Below are positions 45,746 to 53,967 of a stretch of 64,000 nucleotides of DNA, one piece after another (the stretch's first letter is position 1; the number at the start of each line of letters is the position of its first letter). This DNA is from Bacteroidota bacterium (GTDB taxonomy: Bacteria; Bacteroidota; Bacteroidia; 2-12-FULL-35-15). The notes under the pieces were generated by a model, which searched no databases, was not told where the DNA came from, and was given only the letters and a program-made list of their open reading frames with translations. The translations under genes and the position numbers were made by a program. The stretch spans positions 62,001 through 126,000 of the forward strand of contig CANJYB010000008.1 of NCBI GenBank assembly GCA_947479085.1. Direction: 5' to 3'.

Positions 45746-46447
45746 ATGAAAAAAATTCTATTCCTCTCCTTCCTTATTTTTATTACCAAAATTTCCTTAT
45801 CGCAGGATACCATTTTTAAAAACAATGGAGACAAGATAAGAGCAAAAGTAATGGAAATAAATACTGAAGAAATAAAATACAAACGATTTGATTTTCCGGA
45901 TGGTCCGCTGTATATTGAAAACAAAGCGGCAGTAACAATGATAAAGTACGCGAACGGAAACAAAGATTATTTTGTAAAAACCGAACAGCCTGAAAGAACA
46001 ACAAGATTTGCTGGTACCGTTAATTATGCTCCACCTGAAAACAGTAAGATAGAAATTCTGGGAGGAAGATATATGTACAAGGCAAATGCATTGAATTTTT
46101 ACGAAGTTCAGGATGTGTTAATGAAAACAAAAGATAAAAAAATAATGGGCCTGAGTACACTTGCTAAAAAACAGAACAATGCGAGATTCCTGCCTTTTGG
46201 TTCCATTCCCAGCGGAATAATAGGTCTTTTGCTTTTTAATGTTGCTGAACAAAAACGAAGTGTTTATTCGGGTTACAGTTACAGTACTGCGTATGTTCTT
46301 TCATCAGCAGAACGTACAAAATATTTAACCATTGCCGCTCTTTGCGGGGTGGTGGCCATTGCTTGCCCTATTACCGCTGGGGTGTTAAAGCATTCGTCAA
46401 GGTTGAAAACAAATGAAGCAGTAAGACTTTATAACGAAAAGTATTAA
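45746..46447 (+). CDS. Signal-peptide protein with a DxIxxxNGDxI repeat-like domain and membrane tail
   Basis: A signal peptide (MKKILFLSFLIFITKISLSQ) precedes a 55-residue beta domain, DTIFKNNGDKIRAKVMEINT, that I recall from many Bacteroidota secreted proteins. Two membrane segments occupy about 150-215, and the end SRLKTNEAVRLYNEKY resembles that of the 44526 gene. The 233-aa protein is probably anchored with both domains outside the cytoplasm. Function unknown. Confidence 0.7.
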   Translation: MKKILFLSFLIFITKISLSQDTIFKNNGDKIRAKVMEINTEEIKYKRFDFPDGPLYIENKAAVTMIKYANGNKDYFVKTEQPERTTRFAGTVNYAPPENSKIEILGGRYMYKANALNFYEVQDVLMKTKDKKIMGLSTLAKKQNNARFLPFGSIPSGIIGLLLFNVAEQKRSVYSGYSYSTAYVLSSAERTKYLTIAALCGVVAIACPITAGVLKHSSRLKTNEAVRLYNEKY

Positions 46448-46496
46448 ACTTTTTAATTTTCATAATTACAAAACGTTTATAAACAAAACCTGATTT

Positions 46497-46856
46497 ATGT
46501 TTAAATACGAACACAGAACCAAACCCTTACTTTCAAAAAAACAATACTACAGGAGATTAATATACAATTTTTTTCTTGCGCTGATTATTATTGCTTTTTC
46601 CCTGGCCATGGGCATTGTAGGGTATATGCATTGGGGGGAGCAATCCTTTGTAGATGCCTTACTGAATGCAAGTATGATACTGGGGGGCATGGGTCCGGTG
46701 GATACTTTACATACCGCTGCCGCCAAGTATTTCGCTTCCTTTTATGCATTGTATAGCGGAATTACGTTAATCAGTACGGTGGCTATTTTGTTTGCCCCAT
46801 TGATACATCGTGTTATGCACAGGTTTCACCTGGAAACAGATAATGATGATGAATAA
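46497..46856 (+). CDS. Two-TM pore-loop (ion channel-like) membrane protein
   Basis: The 119-aa protein has two membrane helices (FFLALIIIAFSLAMGIVGYMHWG and FASFYALYSGITLISTVAILFAPLI) and, between them, a short re-entrant-like helix FVDALLNASMILGGMGPVDT. The layout is that of two-TM potassium channels. The selectivity filter TVGYG is not present; GGMGPVDT is in its place, so K+ selectivity is not supported. Charged C-terminus (HLETDNDDE). Such small proteins are commonly seen in Bacteroidota by recall. Confidence 0.55.
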   Translation: MFKYEHRTKPLLSKKQYYRRLIYNFFLALIIIAFSLAMGIVGYMHWGEQSFVDALLNASMILGGMGPVDTLHTAAAKYFASFYALYSGITLISTVAILFAPLIHRVMHRFHLETDNDDE

Positions 46857-46878
46857 TTTGAATTTAAGGAAATAAATT

Positions 46879-47046
46879 ATGTTCAGACTTCTATTCCCCT
46901 TGGTTTTTATTGCCCTTTTTCTTCTATGGGCACTTTACAGGTTATTAATAAAAAAGGACCTTAAAACACAAGTCAATAATCTTTACCTTGGTTTTTTCTT
47001 TATAGGTATCTGGATAATAATTTACTGGCTATTTATAAGAAATTAA
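46879..47046 (+). CDS. Small two-TM membrane protein, too short for the ORF track
   Basis: The frame from ATG 46879 gives 55 aa: MFRLLFPLVFIALFLLWALY, a basic loop RLLIKKDLKTQVNN, and LYLGFFFIGIWIIIYWLFI. Two hydrophobic helices with a cytoplasmic Lys-rich loop are plain. It lies 22 nt after the pore-loop gene in the same direction, which supports expression as a pair. No family recognised. Confidence 0.6.
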   Translation: MFRLLFPLVFIALFLLWALYRLLIKKDLKTQVNNLYLGFFFIGIWIIIYWLFIRN

Positions 47047-47085
47047 ATTCATTTTTTAAACTTAAAATTCAAAAAAGAAATTTTA

Positions 47086-47667
47086 ATGCCATCACCCTAT
47101 AACTTCAAAATTCAATCTTCATTACCTGTTTCCTCATATTTTCTTGGAATTAATAAAGAATCATTCCTGGAAGCAGCAGAGTATATTAAACTTCTGCCTT
47201 ATGGCAGAAATGCTGACAAATCCAACCTCCTTTCATTATTTACAGATAACCGCGGAACCTGCGGCACCAAACATGCTCTGCTTAAGACATTAGCAACTGA
47301 AAATAATTATGATGAACTAAAACTAATAGTTGGACTTTATAAAATGAATAGTCTAAATACTCCTGAGGTATCAGAAACATTAGCACTTTACAAGTTAGAT
47401 TATATTCCGGAAGCTCATTGCTATTTAAAATACAATGATACCATTCTTGATTTTACAAAAGAATACCCTTTAGATTTTGTAAAAGATTTGTTAGAAGAAA
47501 TAAAAATAACACCATTACAAATTACCGACTTCAAAGTAAATTACCATAAAAATTATCTCACTACATGGTTAAATAGTCCTAATAAAACCAACCTGTCTTT
47601 AAACGATATCTGGCAAATAAGAGAACAATGCATACAAGACATTGCCAGCAAACAAAGACTAAAATAA
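47086..47667 (+). CDS. Transglutaminase-like (papain-fold) protein
   Basis: The 193-aa protein lacks a signal. Residues RGTCGTKHALLKTLA, then IPEAHCYLKYNDTILDFTKE give the Cys, His and Asp order of transglutaminase-like cysteine peptidases. The Cys is at the start of a helix, as the fold requires. It could hydrolyse or cross-link a peptide or isopeptide bond, or be inactive; no substrate is indicated. Placement with small membrane proteins gives no clue. The family fit is by motif only. Confidence 0.6.
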   Translation: MPSPYNFKIQSSLPVSSYFLGINKESFLEAAEYIKLLPYGRNADKSNLLSLFTDNRGTCGTKHALLKTLATENNYDELKLIVGLYKMNSLNTPEVSETLALYKLDYIPEAHCYLKYNDTILDFTKEYPLDFVKDLLEEIKITPLQITDFKVNYHKNYLTTWLNSPNKTNLSLNDIWQIREQCIQDIASKQRLK

Positions 47668-47775
47668 TTAAAAAAATGACTTCATAAAAAATCACTTAAA
47701 CTTTAAATTATTTTTAAAACCACAAAAAACAATATAGTTCCCTATTAAAGAGAAGTTATTTCAATAGTTTCTGAC

Positions 47776-47783
47776 TACTTTTG
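47776..47783 (+). promoter_or_regulatory. Putative -7 box (TACTTTTG) of the NRAMP-related gene
   Basis: A TAnnTTTG match whose right end is 11 nt from the ATG at 47795, so the mRNA leader would be only a few nucleotides. Confidence 0.5.
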
Positions 47784-47794
47784 CTAACAATAAT

Positions 47795-49084
47795 ATGATT
47801 CAAAAGGAAGCAAAGGAAATAAAAATAAAAAAAAAGCCGAACAAACTTGTTCGTTTCTGGAAAATGCTTGGACCAGGACTGGTAACAGGAGCAAGTGACG
47901 ATGACCCTTCGGGAATAGCAACCTATTCGCAGGCTGGAGCAGCTTACGGTCTGGCTACCTTATGGACCTCAATCATTGCATTTCCATTGATGGCATACAT
48001 TCAACAGATGTGTGCACGCATTGGGTTAGTTACTTCGCAAGGCTTAACAGGAACTTTAAAAAAGCATTACCCAAAACCGGTTTTATATCTGATGCTGTTA
48101 TTTAGTTTCCCGGCTATTGTAATGAACATAGGTGCCGACATAGCCGGGATGGGAGCAGTAGGAAATTTACTTTTCCCAAAAATCGATGCTACCTTTTTTA
48201 GTGTGTTTTTTACTATACTTCTTTTAGGTTTAATTGTGTATTTACCCTACCAGAAAATAGCTTCAGTACTTAAGTACTTATGTATTGTAATGCTGGTTTA
48301 TTTTATTGTTCCGTTTTTATACAAACAGAATTTCACAGAAATATTAAAAGCTACTTTTATTCCTACCATTCAATTCAACAAAGATTACATTGCGATACTG
48401 GTAGGTATATTAGGTACTACCATTTCACCTTATCTTTTTTTCTGGCAAGCATCGGTAGAAGTGGAAGAAATGAAAACAAAGAAAAAGCACCTGATAGTGA
48501 ATAAAAAAATAATTAATGAAATCAACCAAGATGTGGATTTCGGAATGACCTTTTCAGGATTGGTTATGTTCTTTATAATACTTACTACCGGAACAGTTTT
48601 GTTTAATGGAGGAGTTCACCAGATAGACACCGTGGAACAGGCTGCCATAGCTTTAAAACCACTTGCCGGTAATATGGCTTATCTGCTTTTTGCATTAGGA
48701 GTAATAGGTACTGGACTGATTGCAATACCGGTTTTGTGCGGTTCTATATCTTATATTATCACTGAAACCTTTGGTTGGGAACAAGGGTTGGATAAGACCT
48801 TTTATGAAGCTAAAGCATTTTATGTAATCATTGCTATTTCTTTGCTGCTTGGTTTATCACTTAATTACATTGGCATTTCACCAATTAAAGCATTAATCTA
48901 TACTGCTATTCTTTACGGCCTCACAGCACCTGTTTTAATTGCCATTATTCTTCACATCTCTAACAATAAAAAAATAATGGGCGAAAATGTGAACAACCGA
49001 ACTACGAATATTTTTGGTTTTGCTGCTTTAATAATTATGACAGTTGCAGCTATAACTCTTATTTACCTTCAGTTTGCAAGCTAA
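47795..49084 (+). CDS. NRAMP-related divalent metal transporter
   Basis: About 11 membrane helices in 429 aa. The TM1 region reads GPGLVTGASDDDPSGIATYSQ; NRAMP members usually have a DPGN motif here, so this copy belongs to a diverged branch. In TM6 the usual MPH motif is replaced by ISPYLFFWQ, and the metal-binding Met is missing. By family knowledge such branches may transport Mg2+ or other hard ions instead of Mn2+ or Fe2+; this is inference. Promoter box is close to the start. Confidence 0.85.
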   Translation: MIQKEAKEIKIKKKPNKLVRFWKMLGPGLVTGASDDDPSGIATYSQAGAAYGLATLWTSIIAFPLMAYIQQMCARIGLVTSQGLTGTLKKHYPKPVLYLMLLFSFPAIVMNIGADIAGMGAVGNLLFPKIDATFFSVFFTILLLGLIVYLPYQKIASVLKYLCIVMLVYFIVPFLYKQNFTEILKATFIPTIQFNKDYIAILVGILGTTISPYLFFWQASVEVEEMKTKKKHLIVNKKIINEINQDVDFGMTFSGLVMFFIILTTGTVLFNGGVHQIDTVEQAAIALKPLAGNMAYLLFALGVIGTGLIAIPVLCGSISYIITETFGWEQGLDKTFYEAKAFYVIIAISLLLGLSLNYIGISPIKALIYTAILYGLTAPVLIAIILHISNNKKIMGENVNNRTTNIFGFAALIIMTVAAITLIYLQFAS

Positions 49085-49108
49085 ATAAATTTAAAACACT
49101 AATTCCCA

Positions 49109-50584
49109 TTGATAAAAGCTGAAGGAACCAAATTTTTAAATCAAAAGAAAATAATACTTTTCATAGTAATTGCATTATTGGTAATCTACGTTGCATTAAG
49201 AGCCTATTTTTTATCGATTACTTATGACGAATGTCTTTCTCTGGATATTATTAACGGAGATAAGATGAGAGCCGGAACTGCAAACAATCATCTTTTGAAT
49301 ACCTTTCTAATGCGTTTTTTTAAAGGACTATTCGGTTCAGGAGAAATAGTTTTGAGGCTGCCAAATGTTTTTGCCTTTCTTTTGTATTGTTATTTCTGTT
49401 ATAAAATATTGATTAAATCTAAAACACTCACCCTCCTCTTTGTTGGTATTTCTTTCCTTTTATTAAACCCCTACCTATTAGATTTTTTTAGCCTTGCCCG
49501 GGGTTATGGTCTTGCTTTAGGGTTTGCCATGGCTGCCATGTATTTTATGATAGAAAAAACAGAAAATGATTACAAAGATTACCTTAAACGTCTTGCGCTC
49601 TCCTCTGGCTTTTGCCTCTTATCATCATTTTCTAACCTTAGTTTTCTAAACCTGGAATTTGCTGTATTATTTATCTTTCTTTTGGAATTGATTCTATCAG
49701 TAAAAAATAAAAGCTTTCAATTAAACAGAATGAGAATCATATATCTCAGTATTATTCTGCTAATTAATTTTTTCTTCCTGGCAATTCTGATAAGCCAATT
49801 ACTAATTCTTAAAAATCATAATGAACTATATTTTGGTGGTAGCATTGGTTTTCTACATGATACCATCCCTAATCTTATTTTCAATACTTTTTATTTCAGT
49901 ATTTTCAACCCTATTCTTTGGTTGATAGTTCGCATTTTGATTCTCTTCTTGTTTGCAACCGCTATAGGATATTCTATTTACCAAAGAAAAGATACTCCAA
50001 TAGTTAAAACAACCTTGGTCTTATGTTTACTTGTAATAATTCCGTTATTGCAGCATTATCTGTTTGATTCTTTGTTCCCCGTTCATCGCACCTCTTTATT
50101 ATTTGTTCCTGTATTCGGCTTACTTGTTTTTCACTTATTTTCAGCCATTCAGCTACATATCGAAAATAATAAAAAAAGGACATTGCCTTTTAATGCAACA
50201 TTACTATTATTGTTTTGCCTTCCTATGGCAGCAAATATTTTCAATTCCATTAATTTAAAACATACCAAAGAATGGGTTACTGATGCCAATACAAAACACG
50301 TGATGAATAAGATTGAAGATTACTATTCAAACACTCTTCATACGGGTCAAACAATTTCCCTATCCTGTAACTGGGTATTTGAACCAGCGATTAATTATTA
50401 CCGTTCATTGTATTCTATGGAATATTTGAAACCTACAGAGAAAACCGGTTTGGATTTGAATACTGATTTTATTTATTGTACCACAGGTGATAAGGAGAAT
50501 CTCACTCAACCAAATAGCTTTTCTGTTCTTGAAAATTATCCCGAAACGGAAAGCGTCTTGTTAATGAAATCAACAGGTAATTAA
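49109..50584 (+). CDS. Multi-pass membrane protein, GT-C/GT39-like
   Basis: A 491-aa protein with about 11 hydrophobic helices. After TM1 there is SITYDECLSLD, a DE motif in the first outer loop as in GT-C glycosyltransferases of the PMT/ArnT type. The middle has the ARGYGLALGF segment typical of that group. The start in the track is TTG; a later start is possible. It follows the NRAMP-related gene by 24 nt. It may transfer a sugar from a polyprenyl carrier, though no donor or acceptor is indicated. Confidence 0.6.
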   Translation: MIKAEGTKFLNQKKIILFIVIALLVIYVALRAYFLSITYDECLSLDIINGDKMRAGTANNHLLNTFLMRFFKGLFGSGEIVLRLPNVFAFLLYCYFCYKILIKSKTLTLLFVGISFLLLNPYLLDFFSLARGYGLALGFAMAAMYFMIEKTENDYKDYLKRLALSSGFCLLSSFSNLSFLNLEFAVLFIFLLELILSVKNKSFQLNRMRIIYLSIILLINFFFLAILISQLLILKNHNELYFGGSIGFLHDTIPNLIFNTFYFSIFNPILWLIVRILILFLFATAIGYSIYQRKDTPIVKTTLVLCLLVIIPLLQHYLFDSLFPVHRTSLLFVPVFGLLVFHLFSAIQLHIENNKKRTLPFNATLLLLFCLPMAANIFNSINLKHTKEWVTDANTKHVMNKIEDYYSNTLHTGQTISLSCNWVFEPAINYYRSLYSMEYLKPTEKTGLDLNTDFIYCTTGDKENLTQPNSFSVLENYPETESVLLMKSTGN

Positions 50585-50687
50585 TATTGACGTAAAATAC
50601 TTGCCCGCTAAAAGAGTAGAAACTATTAGTTTTATTACCTTCGTGCCGCAATTAAATTTCTTAATTAATAACTCTTAATTACTTAAC

Positions 50688-51860
50688 GTGTATCCATCCA
50701 TTTATTATGCCCTAAAAGATTTATTCGGTTGGGATTTGCCGTTCTTTAAAATGATTCAGAGTTTTGGTTTTTTTGTTGCTATCGCATTTTTATGCGGAGC
50801 ATACTTTCTTACTAAAGAATTAAAAAGAAAAGAAAATCAGGGGTTATTAGGCACCACCACCAATAAAGTTCTTATTGGTCAAAAAGCAACACCATTAGAA
50901 TTATTAACTTCAGGTATAATCGGGTTTTTAATCGGTTATAAATTACTTTTTATAGTTTTTAATTTTACAGCATTTACCGAAAACACACAGGGGTATTTAC
51001 TTTCCACAAAAGGCAATTTTATTGGCGGGATTATTCTTGCCATCATTTCTGTTTATTTAAAATATCGCGAAAAAGAAAAAACCAAATTGCCCGAACCAAA
51101 ATGGATAGAAGAAACCATCCATCCATATCAGCAGGTGGGTAACATTACTTTAATTGCCGCTTTTACCGGATTACTTGGTGCCAAAATATTTCACAACTTA
51201 GAAAACTGGGGCGACTTTATAGACGACCCGATGGGTTCTTTGCTTTCATTTAGCGGGTTAACCATGTATGGTGGGCTCATTTGTGCCTCTGTAGCCTGTA
51301 TTTATTATGGCAAAAAAAAGAATATAAAAACTACTCATTTAATAGATTCTGCTGCACCTTCATTAATGCTTTCTTATGGAGTTGGAAGAATTGGTTGCCA
51401 GGTGGCAGGAGATGGAGATTGGGGTATAAATAATATTGCACCAAAGCCGGGTTGGTTAAGTTGGGCTCCAGATTGGATGTGGAGTTATGATTATGCACAT
51501 AATGTTAATTCAGTGGGCGAACCTATTGCAAATTGTGTAAACGATAAGTTCTGTTACCACCTTGTTCCTCCTGTGTTCCCAACACCATTTTATGAAACCA
51601 TTATGTGCTTGTTTCTATTCTTAGTCATCTGGAAAATCCGAAAAAGAATAACTACCCCGGGAGTTTTGTTTTGCGTTTATCTTATCCTTAACGGAATTGA
51701 AAGGTTTTCAATAGAGCATATCAGAGTAAATACACTATACCAAATCGGTTCTTTCAGTTTTACGCAAGCGCAATTAATTTCATCATTATTATTCTTTACA
51801 GGTATTGCCGGGATATTTTATTTCCGGAGATTGGAGAGAAATTCGTTAAGAAGAACATAA
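50688..51860 (+). CDS. lgt: Prolipoprotein diacylglyceryl transferase
   Basis: Lgt attaches diacylglycerol from phosphatidylglycerol to the lipobox Cys of prolipoproteins in the inner membrane. The 390-aa copy starts with GTG. It has seven or so membrane segments. Recognisable parts are SFSGLTMYGGLI, LSYGVGRIGCQVAGDGDWG and FPTPFYETI with NGIERFSIEHIRVN. The usual GRIGN is GRIGCQ here. An N-terminal extension of about 90 residues and a loop with WAPDWMWSYDYAHNVN are typical of the Bacteroidota type. Many lipoproteins in this window would depend on it. Confidence 0.88.
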   Translation: MYPSIYYALKDLFGWDLPFFKMIQSFGFFVAIAFLCGAYFLTKELKRKENQGLLGTTTNKVLIGQKATPLELLTSGIIGFLIGYKLLFIVFNFTAFTENTQGYLLSTKGNFIGGIILAIISVYLKYREKEKTKLPEPKWIEETIHPYQQVGNITLIAAFTGLLGAKIFHNLENWGDFIDDPMGSLLSFSGLTMYGGLICASVACIYYGKKKNIKTTHLIDSAAPSLMLSYGVGRIGCQVAGDGDWGINNIAPKPGWLSWAPDWMWSYDYAHNVNSVGEPIANCVNDKFCYHLVPPVFPTPFYETIMCLFLFLVIWKIRKRITTPGVLFCVYLILNGIERFSIEHIRVNTLYQIGSFSFTQAQLISSLLFFTGIAGIFYFRRLERNSLRRT

Positions 51861-51924
51861 ATTAGTAACTTACATATTTGCGAGTTATTAAAAGTAATCG
51901 TATTATTTAAGATTGCCAATTACA

Positions 51925-52197
51925 CCAAGGCTACTTTTCGACCATCTGCATTTACATATTCTACCAAAGTAACCACTTTTTGCAATATTCGCATTCAGAC
52001 TTATGCCAAAGTAACCACTTTGTCCCTATCTGCATTCACACATTCTGCCCAAGTAATCACTTCACCTTAATCTGCATTTACATATTCTGCCAAAGTAACC
52101 ACTTTGCCTCTATCTGCAATCATAGATACCCTCAAAGTAACTACTTTCTGCCAATCTGCATTTACATATTCGGTCTAAGTAATTGTTTTAGTTGCCC
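51925..52197. repeat. 42-bp tandem repeat array, 6 units (two 21-bp halves)
   Basis: Units CTGCATTTACATATTCTGCCA plus AAGTAACCACTTTGCCTCTAT recur at steps of 44, 40, 42, 42 and 42 bp. Each carries an AAAGTAACCACTTT palindrome. The 74-aa ORF at 51980 is repeat-made and not accepted. It lies between convergent lgt and the M1 peptidase gene. Confidence 0.88.
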
Positions 52198-52239
52198 TAA
52201 ATAAGCATTTAAGGGAAAAATGGGGGCGGTTAACTTATT

Positions 52240-53967
52240 TTACCTCCTTTCAACACCCTCTTCTAAAAAAATATGGGTGTCTATATAATATAAGTCGGTG
52301 GCAATTTTAAAATCTTCCGGATGCATTCCTTGCAAATTAATGGTTTGTTGGCCATCTGTTGTGGGAAAAACTTCTACGTATTTATATTTTTCAGAAGTAA
52401 TCTTAACAGGCATTCCAAAATGCGAATGTGCCAGTTTTTTATCTTCTTCATTGGTTTGATAGTTTTTAAAACTAAAATAATAATTGGCTTTTAAATCCAT
52501 AAAATCCTGCCAAAAAATTATTTCCAAGGTAGGAATGGATTTACTTCGCAAATAAACATCAAAAACCGAACTCAGGTTGATGCCCGATTGTTCAGAAAAA
52601 TAATTTTCAATATCTTTGGAAGTAACGCATTGGTATTTATAAGTTTCCTGTATCCCTTTTAAGATTTCAAAAAATTTAGCATCGGTATCGATTATACTTC
52701 TTATGGTATGCAATAACAATGCGCCTTTATAATACATGTCATTCGAACCTTCATCGTTTACTCCATATTTCCCAATAATGGGTTCATCATTTGCCACCGA
52801 TTTCTTTTCCGCATTGATGTATTCAAGATAGGCATCGTGACCATACAGATATTCAATATACAACGCTTCGGAGTAAGTTGCAAATCCCTCATGAATCCAC
52901 ATGTCCGCAATATCTTTGGAGGTAACACTGTTTCCCCACCATTCATGCGCACTTTCGTGAATTATGATGTAATCAAATTTATAACCGGTGCCTGACCTGT
53001 CGTATCCTAGGTAACCATTTTTATATTTATTTCCATAAGCAATGCTGCTCTGGTGCTCCATTCCAAGAAATGGGGCTTCCACTAATTTATATCCATCCTT
53101 AACAAAAGGATATTCACCAAAATAATTATAATAAGCATCCATCATTGGTTTTACCTGTGCAAATTGCTTTTCTGCTTTTTCAAAATTGGAAGGAAGAACA
53201 TAATAATCAAGCGCGAGAGAATCCTTATAATCTTTGTTTTTATAAGTATCTTTAAAGTGTTTGTATTTACCAATGTTAAGCGTTACATCATAGTTATTAA
53301 TCGGGTATGAAACATACCATTCATACTTGGTATAATTATCTTCAAGATGAGTTACTCGTTTTAACCGTCCGTTTGAAACTTCATCTAAACCATCAGGAAC
53401 AGCCACACGGATAAGCATTTCATTTGGCTCATCACTTTGGTGATCTTTGCATGGATACCATAAACTGGCTCCCGTTCCCTGGCAGGAAACACCCACAAAC
53501 GGATTTTCTTCCTTGTCTTTGCTCCAGGTAAAACCACCATCCCATGGGGGATTCTTAGCAACCTGCGGATTTCCTGAATAATATATTTGTATCACCTGCA
53601 CAGATTCTTTAATGATGTAATCAGGGAAAGTGATAAAAATGGCATTGAACAAACGGGAGTAAATTAATTCCTTGTCGTGATAAATTATTTTTTCAATTTT
53701 CATATTGGAAAATAAATCTACCTGGAGCGTGCGGAAATTCTGTGTAGCCAGAAATTTAATAGTATTACTTCCGCTGATAAACTTGTTCGCAATATTTACT
53801 TTAATATCTAAATCATACATCAACACATCGTAACAACTGCGCAAGGGAGATAATGTTCCCCTTAAAGAATCGGCTTTGGTAAACCTTTTATTTGAAGTAA
53901 AATCAAGTTGTGCATAATCGCGAAGAAAAAAGAAACAGAAAACTAAAAATAAAAATTCTTTTTTCAT
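52240..53967 (-). CDS. M1 family zinc aminopeptidase
   Basis: The 575-aa protein has a signal peptide (MKKEFLFLVFCFFFLRDYA). The catalytic motif IIHESAHEWWGN is HExxH, with the third zinc ligand Glu 18 residues later in MWIHEGFATYSEALY. The GMEHQ segment before it replaces the usual GAMEN exopeptidase motif. It hydrolyses N-terminal residues from peptides in the periplasm or outside. The start directly follows the TPR gene stop with no gap, so both are one unit. Length is shorter than full-size M1 enzymes because the C-terminal helical domain is missing. Confidence 0.92.
   Translation of the reverse strand: MKKEFLFLVFCFFFLRDYAQLDFTSNKRFTKADSLRGTLSPLRSCYDVLMYDLDIKVNIANKFISGSNTIKFLATQNFRTLQVDLFSNMKIEKIIYHDKELIYSRLFNAIFITFPDYIIKESVQVIQIYYSGNPQVAKNPPWDGGFTWSKDKEENPFVGVSCQGTGASLWYPCKDHQSDEPNEMLIRVAVPDGLDEVSNGRLKRVTHLEDNYTKYEWYVSYPINNYDVTLNIGKYKHFKDTYKNKDYKDSLALDYYVLPSNFEKAEKQFAQVKPMMDAYYNYFGEYPFVKDGYKLVEAPFLGMEHQSSIAYGNKYKNGYLGYDRSGTGYKFDYIIIHESAHEWWGNSVTSKDIADMWIHEGFATYSEALYIEYLYGHDAYLEYINAEKKSVANDEPIIGKYGVNDEGSNDMYYKGALLLHTIRSIIDTDAKFFEILKGIQETYKYQCVTSKDIENYFSEQSGINLSSVFDVYLRSKSIPTLEIIFWQDFMDLKANYYFSFKNYQTNEEDKKLAHSHFGMPVKITSEKYKYVEVFPTTDGQQTINLQGMHPEDFKIATDLYYIDTHIFLEEGVERR

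Noticed and set aside
8473-52197. CRISPR array as explanation of the tandem arrays
   Set aside because: Units abut with no unique spacers, and no cas genes are present.
51980-52204. 74-aa repeat-like ORF
   Set aside because: Made by the 42-bp array; unit lengths vary by 2 bp in the first two units, and no start context is seen.
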